Assembly (NCBI GenBank): GCA_013396915.1
Contig: VWZL01005191.1
Location: forward strand, 124,001-188,000
DNA length: 64,000 nucleotides
Reading direction: 5' to 3'
DNA from: Stercorarius parasiticus
Lineage: Eukaryota; Chordata; Aves; Charadriiformes; Stercorariidae
Shown: positions 59,887 through 64,000 of the stretch, one piece after another
Numbering within the stretch: position 1 is the stretch's first letter
How the letters are laid out: each line of letters starts with the position of its first letter
The notes under the pieces: generated by a model
Seen by the model: the letters and a program-made list of their open reading frames with translations, nothing else
The model's database searches: none
What the model was told of the DNA's origin: nothing
Translations under genes and position numbers: made by a program

Positions 59887-62800
59887 GCCATTTTGATATC
59901 AATAAAAACTGCAAGTTCCAAAAATACAAACCTCCCTATTAAAAAGACATTAAGAGTTTTCATTCTTCAAAAAAAATAAATGAAACCTATACAATACAGT
60001 GTGTATTCTGGGTACAGTCTTATAGGCTGTAGTTTCTGCTTGTTCAAGATAAAATTACAACTCTGTTCATAGGCCCAATCTTTTTTAACGTTCATAATTT
60101 ACTTGTGGACAATAAGCATCTCCTACAACAAAAATATAGACAAACATCTCTACATTTTGCCGTCTTTTCAAACATGATTTATAAGGAATCCTTGAACCTA
60201 GCTGTGAAATTTGTATCTCCGACTATTTTCTTGCTTGTCATAAGCACAGTATCATAATATACTTGTTATGCTTAGTGTAGTAGCTTGAGTTTCATAGAAG
60301 ATTAGAAATTCCCCGGTTTAAAAGATTTCCAAAACAAAATTTTAAAGGTTAGCACAAGAGCTTGCTGTTCCACACTATGAATACTTTTCAACTTTTTTAA
60401 TTTGCTCAAATTAAGGAAGGATGTTTGGTGGCACAGGGACATGAGGGTGAAGGGAGAGGCTGTCAGGAAATTTCTTCCCTTTCTCTGCAGGTAGTTTTGC
60501 AAAAGTTTTGACCACTACACTTTTACAGACAGATGGCAGAATGTTCAACAGAAGTTTTAAACAAATCACTATTGTTAAATGCATGATCAATCACTGGTTA
60601 CATTTAGAGAAGTCAGGATCTTAGGCTTTTGCTTAGGAAGTTAGCTGAAGTGGGACTTAAATATTCTTTACATGCTCGGGGAACGGAAATCTGACGGATT
60701 TTTCAGAAGAGTATTTACAGTTCACTGACTACTTGAGCCTATCCCCATGCTCAAAACAGGGACCTTTTAGTTCAGACTACCTTGACTGCTTTGAAACATG
60801 ATCAATTTTTTTCTGAACTGATAACCAGAAGTAGGAAGCTGCCACCAATATTACCCATGTTGATATTTTATTAGAGAGAGCCTGTGGAAAATTAAATAAA
60901 TATAACTTTGCTACACCCTCCACAGATTGTCTGACCCCATCTGCTTATCAAGTGCCTCCTTCTTCCTTCCTTTCCTACATAGGAAGGTCACCCATTTTGT
61001 AACCCCTGCCCTCTTTCCACCCTGACTATTAATTCAGGAAATACTTCATGTAATGATACCTTGATTTTAGGTTTCTGCTTTCATTATTGTGTGGAATTTG
61101 TGTTAACATTTCTCTGAGGTATTAAAATCTTCAGGATATGATTATAGCTACTGATCTTCTCATCACCTTCTATGACACTCACAGCACTTCAGTAACTTAA
61201 CTAAACTTTCAAAGTCTCTGAAGGCTAGTAAACATTTTCTCATTTTTAGGATTTATTTGTTTACACTGTTTTAAATTGCTAAAGATCATAAAAGATAACC
61301 CTTCATCCTCCATACCATCATGACCTTTCTCAATGAGAACTGCCATAAAAGAAAACACTGCAGCATTTCAAATCTTTATGACAGTGTCTGGCTGACTGTT
61401 CTTTCAACAGTTTGCTGGTTTCCTAATGATCCTTCTTTCTGTTTTATTTCTTCAAAACCATTTATTTTCACGTCAGTATTATCTGCCAAGGACATACACT
61501 CTCTCTCAGTACAATGTGCCTCCTTTCAAAAACTGAATAAAATGAAACGGTGAGATTGATATGTATATATGCACTTCTCTTGGTAACCATCAGAGAACAC
61601 CCGAAGTTATTGCCAAATATTACTGCCCAAGGAATTCAGATGTTCAACCATTTAAGAACAACATATGTTATATTTCCTTCACAGCAGAGAAATTCGAGAT
61701 GGACTATCATCCATATTCTCATCTAATAGTTGTAGTCAATGGTGGGACACATCAGGTTTACTAAACTGAATCTACAGTTCGCAAAAGGAATGTATCTCTG
61801 ACTTGGAAATTCAGTACAATACCTAGCCAAGCCTGGGATATTTTGAAGGAAATTATTAGTTTGCTAAGAAACAATCTAGTAATGTTATCATAACTGTCTT
61901 TAAGGACATAAGTAAGGTCAGGTTTATAGGAGGAAATAAACTCTTTTATTAGACCAATTGACATAGTTAGAGAAAACAGACATACAAGCTCTTCTTCGAA
62001 TTCTGAAAATTTGCATGCTCGAAAGCATTTCTGTTTTTTCCAGCTACATCAGCTGGTTTATTAAAATTTATTACCTTTCCCAAGACAAGATGAAGCATAG
62101 GTCAAAGATTGATAACAACTCAAAAGACAGCATTATATAGTTATGGAACCATTGCCTGCATAAATTATTTTTCTTTATATATGCATATTTTTCAACCAGC
62201 TTCCTGAACTATACTCCTGCAGTCACTTATGCTTCTGTTCAACATTCAACACAGAAGTAATGTCAACAATGGCAAAAGCACAGAAAATAAATGTTTTTGC
62301 ATTGGAAATGCTACAATTACCTTAATGAAAGAAGATTCTTTCTAATTCTTCTCCTCTGTATCTGTGGGAAGAGAAGGTTCCTTTCTATGACTGCTTTATT
62401 ATTTTGTAACAGATACCAAAATGAGGCCCTGATTTCCTTTGGAGTTTCTAACATTACTGTAAAGTGAACCCTAAAAATAAAAATATACATAGAAAGAAAA
62501 TATTTTCAAATTGAAAAAAAAAAAAGAAAACTAATATAATGATTCCTCAACCAGGGAGAACATACAATTGTAATGGGTGAAAGAAATAGATATGTAAATT
62601 ACGCATACATAATTTGGATGCCATTTACTTTGAAAGTCTAACCTCTAATTTTCAAAACCAATCCATTTAATTAAGGGATGTTATTGTTATACTCCTCATT
62701 AGATCCACACTCCTAAAATAATGGCTGTTCAGAACCTCATCTGTTAAACTGAGCTTCCCATTTGACTTCCTGCTTTTCAGAACTATTTGGTCTATTAGCT

Positions 62801-64000
62801 GTTTGCAAAAATACCTCATTCATTTTGACAAGGTGGGCCCCTCTTTATAGGCACATAGGGAATTTCAGCAGCTAACTTTCATCTATTTATTTTTCTTCTG
62901 ATGAAATCCTCCAATAAATAGTACTAGCAACAGTAACAAGAGGATGTTTTAAAATATGAAAGGAAGTCTTTATTTTAGAATAAAGTGGCAGGTCCAAGTT
63001 TAACTTTAACATACTGCTAGTTACAAAAAACTACATACAAGCTTTTCAAGGCTGTATTAATCATTAAAACTTTGCCTTCCTTATGTTTCTGTGTCCTATA
63101 TTTCTTCCTCTCTTAATTTTTTATCCTACCATTTCTCTTCTGAGAAAATTCAGAAATTATGTCTGTGAGAACATTGACTGGGGGAATTTTGAGCTTGAGT
63201 TTTATTCCAATATGAGGCAAAAACTGAAAAAATAAATTTCTTACACATAATCTCAACAATTTGATTTCAAAACATAAGAGTTTCATTTCCAAGATTTCTT
63301 GGAGTAAATCTCATCCCAAACCAAAAATGTTTCTTCTTTACTTCCTTTCTAGTCAGTTCAACATAAAATATGTGTAAATATTCTGGTATATTTTCTCACG
63401 AGAGTTTTAGTACAGGAGCATAATTTCTCCATGCTCTTCTACAAGCCAAGTTCAAAATGTATAAAGAGCTTCATGAATCTCCTGACTTCCCCACTTGTGA
63501 AAGGGAAGTCTGTGTTCATTATGGCAGGATACTCCTTTTCAGGGGTTACAGGCTCTTGAAAAGAACTCATGACCAAACTACAGTCTGATTGAGATAAATA
63601 CTGACAAAGAAATGCAGTTCAATGTTTTGATTAAGTGATTTGAAACAGAACGTTTTGCATCAATTCACAAGTCATATTTTTCAGGCTGATATCAAATTGA
63701 CTGAAAAGAAATATTTTCTAACAACTCTCGCAGTGAGAAGTTGTAATTTGCTTACCATTTGTGTATGTGCATATGCAGAAACTTCATTTTCCACCAAAAT
63801 ATATTCCTGACCACCTGCAATACTGAAACTATAAATTAGATAGTGTAACGTTACAATGCTGGCAACAGCAATATGAATTCGCAAAAAAAAATCACCTGTC
63901 ATTGGTGCAGAATCCCTGGTGTGTAACATTTCCAACAGATTTTCCCTTCCCGCGACTGAATCGTCACCTAAAAAAGAAACTGAGTTACCATGAGTCAAAG
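59887..64000. other. AT-rich non-coding stretch to the window end
   Basis: No gene is confirmed. An exon-like segment on the minus strand near the right edge (63896-63967) is given as a lead. A short poly-A run lies at about 62513-62524. Confidence 0.5.

Noticed and set aside
1..64000. tRNA, rRNA, CRISPR, bacterial or phage features
   Set aside because: No cloverleaf, direct-repeat array or operon structure was seen; the sequence is vertebrate nuclear DNA.

Overview
The window reads as nuclear DNA of a bird, probably a songbird. It carries at least eight CR1-type LINE pieces in both orientations with the usual avian 3' end (a run ending in repeats of ATTCTATG), plus LTRs of the avian endogenous-retrovirus type, a low gene density and spliced, intron-containing coding sequence. 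There are no bacterial-style operons. Most of the 64 kb is AT-rich non-coding sequence, so most open frames in it are chance or repeat-derived.

Layout. 1-17.5 kb is AT-rich sequence with two old CR1 remnants near 3.65 and 4.6 kb, a 39-bp poly-A tract and no gene I can recognise. 17.56-18.09 kb is a solo LTR on the minus strand with a 5-bp target duplication. 18-41.9 kb is again gene-poor, with CR1 copies at 20.4-21.2 (+), 22.7-23.1 (-, old), 28.75-29.2 (+) and 37.5-38.3 kb (-), a degenerate TTTCATGA repeat at 21.2-21.4 kb and an unclassified GC-rich patch at 39.06-39.56 kb.

The one confident protein-coding gene is at 42.93-47.08 kb on the plus strand. It is a 13-exon Rho GTPase-activating protein of the ARHGAP20 type: a pleckstrin-homology-like N-terminal half, a short linker and a complete RhoGAP domain with its arginine finger. 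It sits in a sharply bounded GC-rich island bracketed by CR1 copies, contains a 175-bp intronic tandem duplication and is interrupted by an 80-N assembly gap. The reading phase shows that at least one exon is lost in the gap. Its introns rule out a retrogene, and the setting suggests a segmentally duplicated copy moved into an AT-rich region.

48-64 kb returns to AT-rich DNA with an LTR scrap, CR1 copies at 48.2, 53.1-53.5 and 53.9-55.4 kb, and a long LTR at 58.8-59.9 kb. The 53.9-55.4 kb CR1 has lost its reverse-transcriptase part and carries at that point a 67-bp inverted copy of sequence from about 1.1 kb away. A few isolated exon-like segments with good splice sites (2.45, 9.76, 14.4, 56.9 and 63.9 kb) are reported as leads only.
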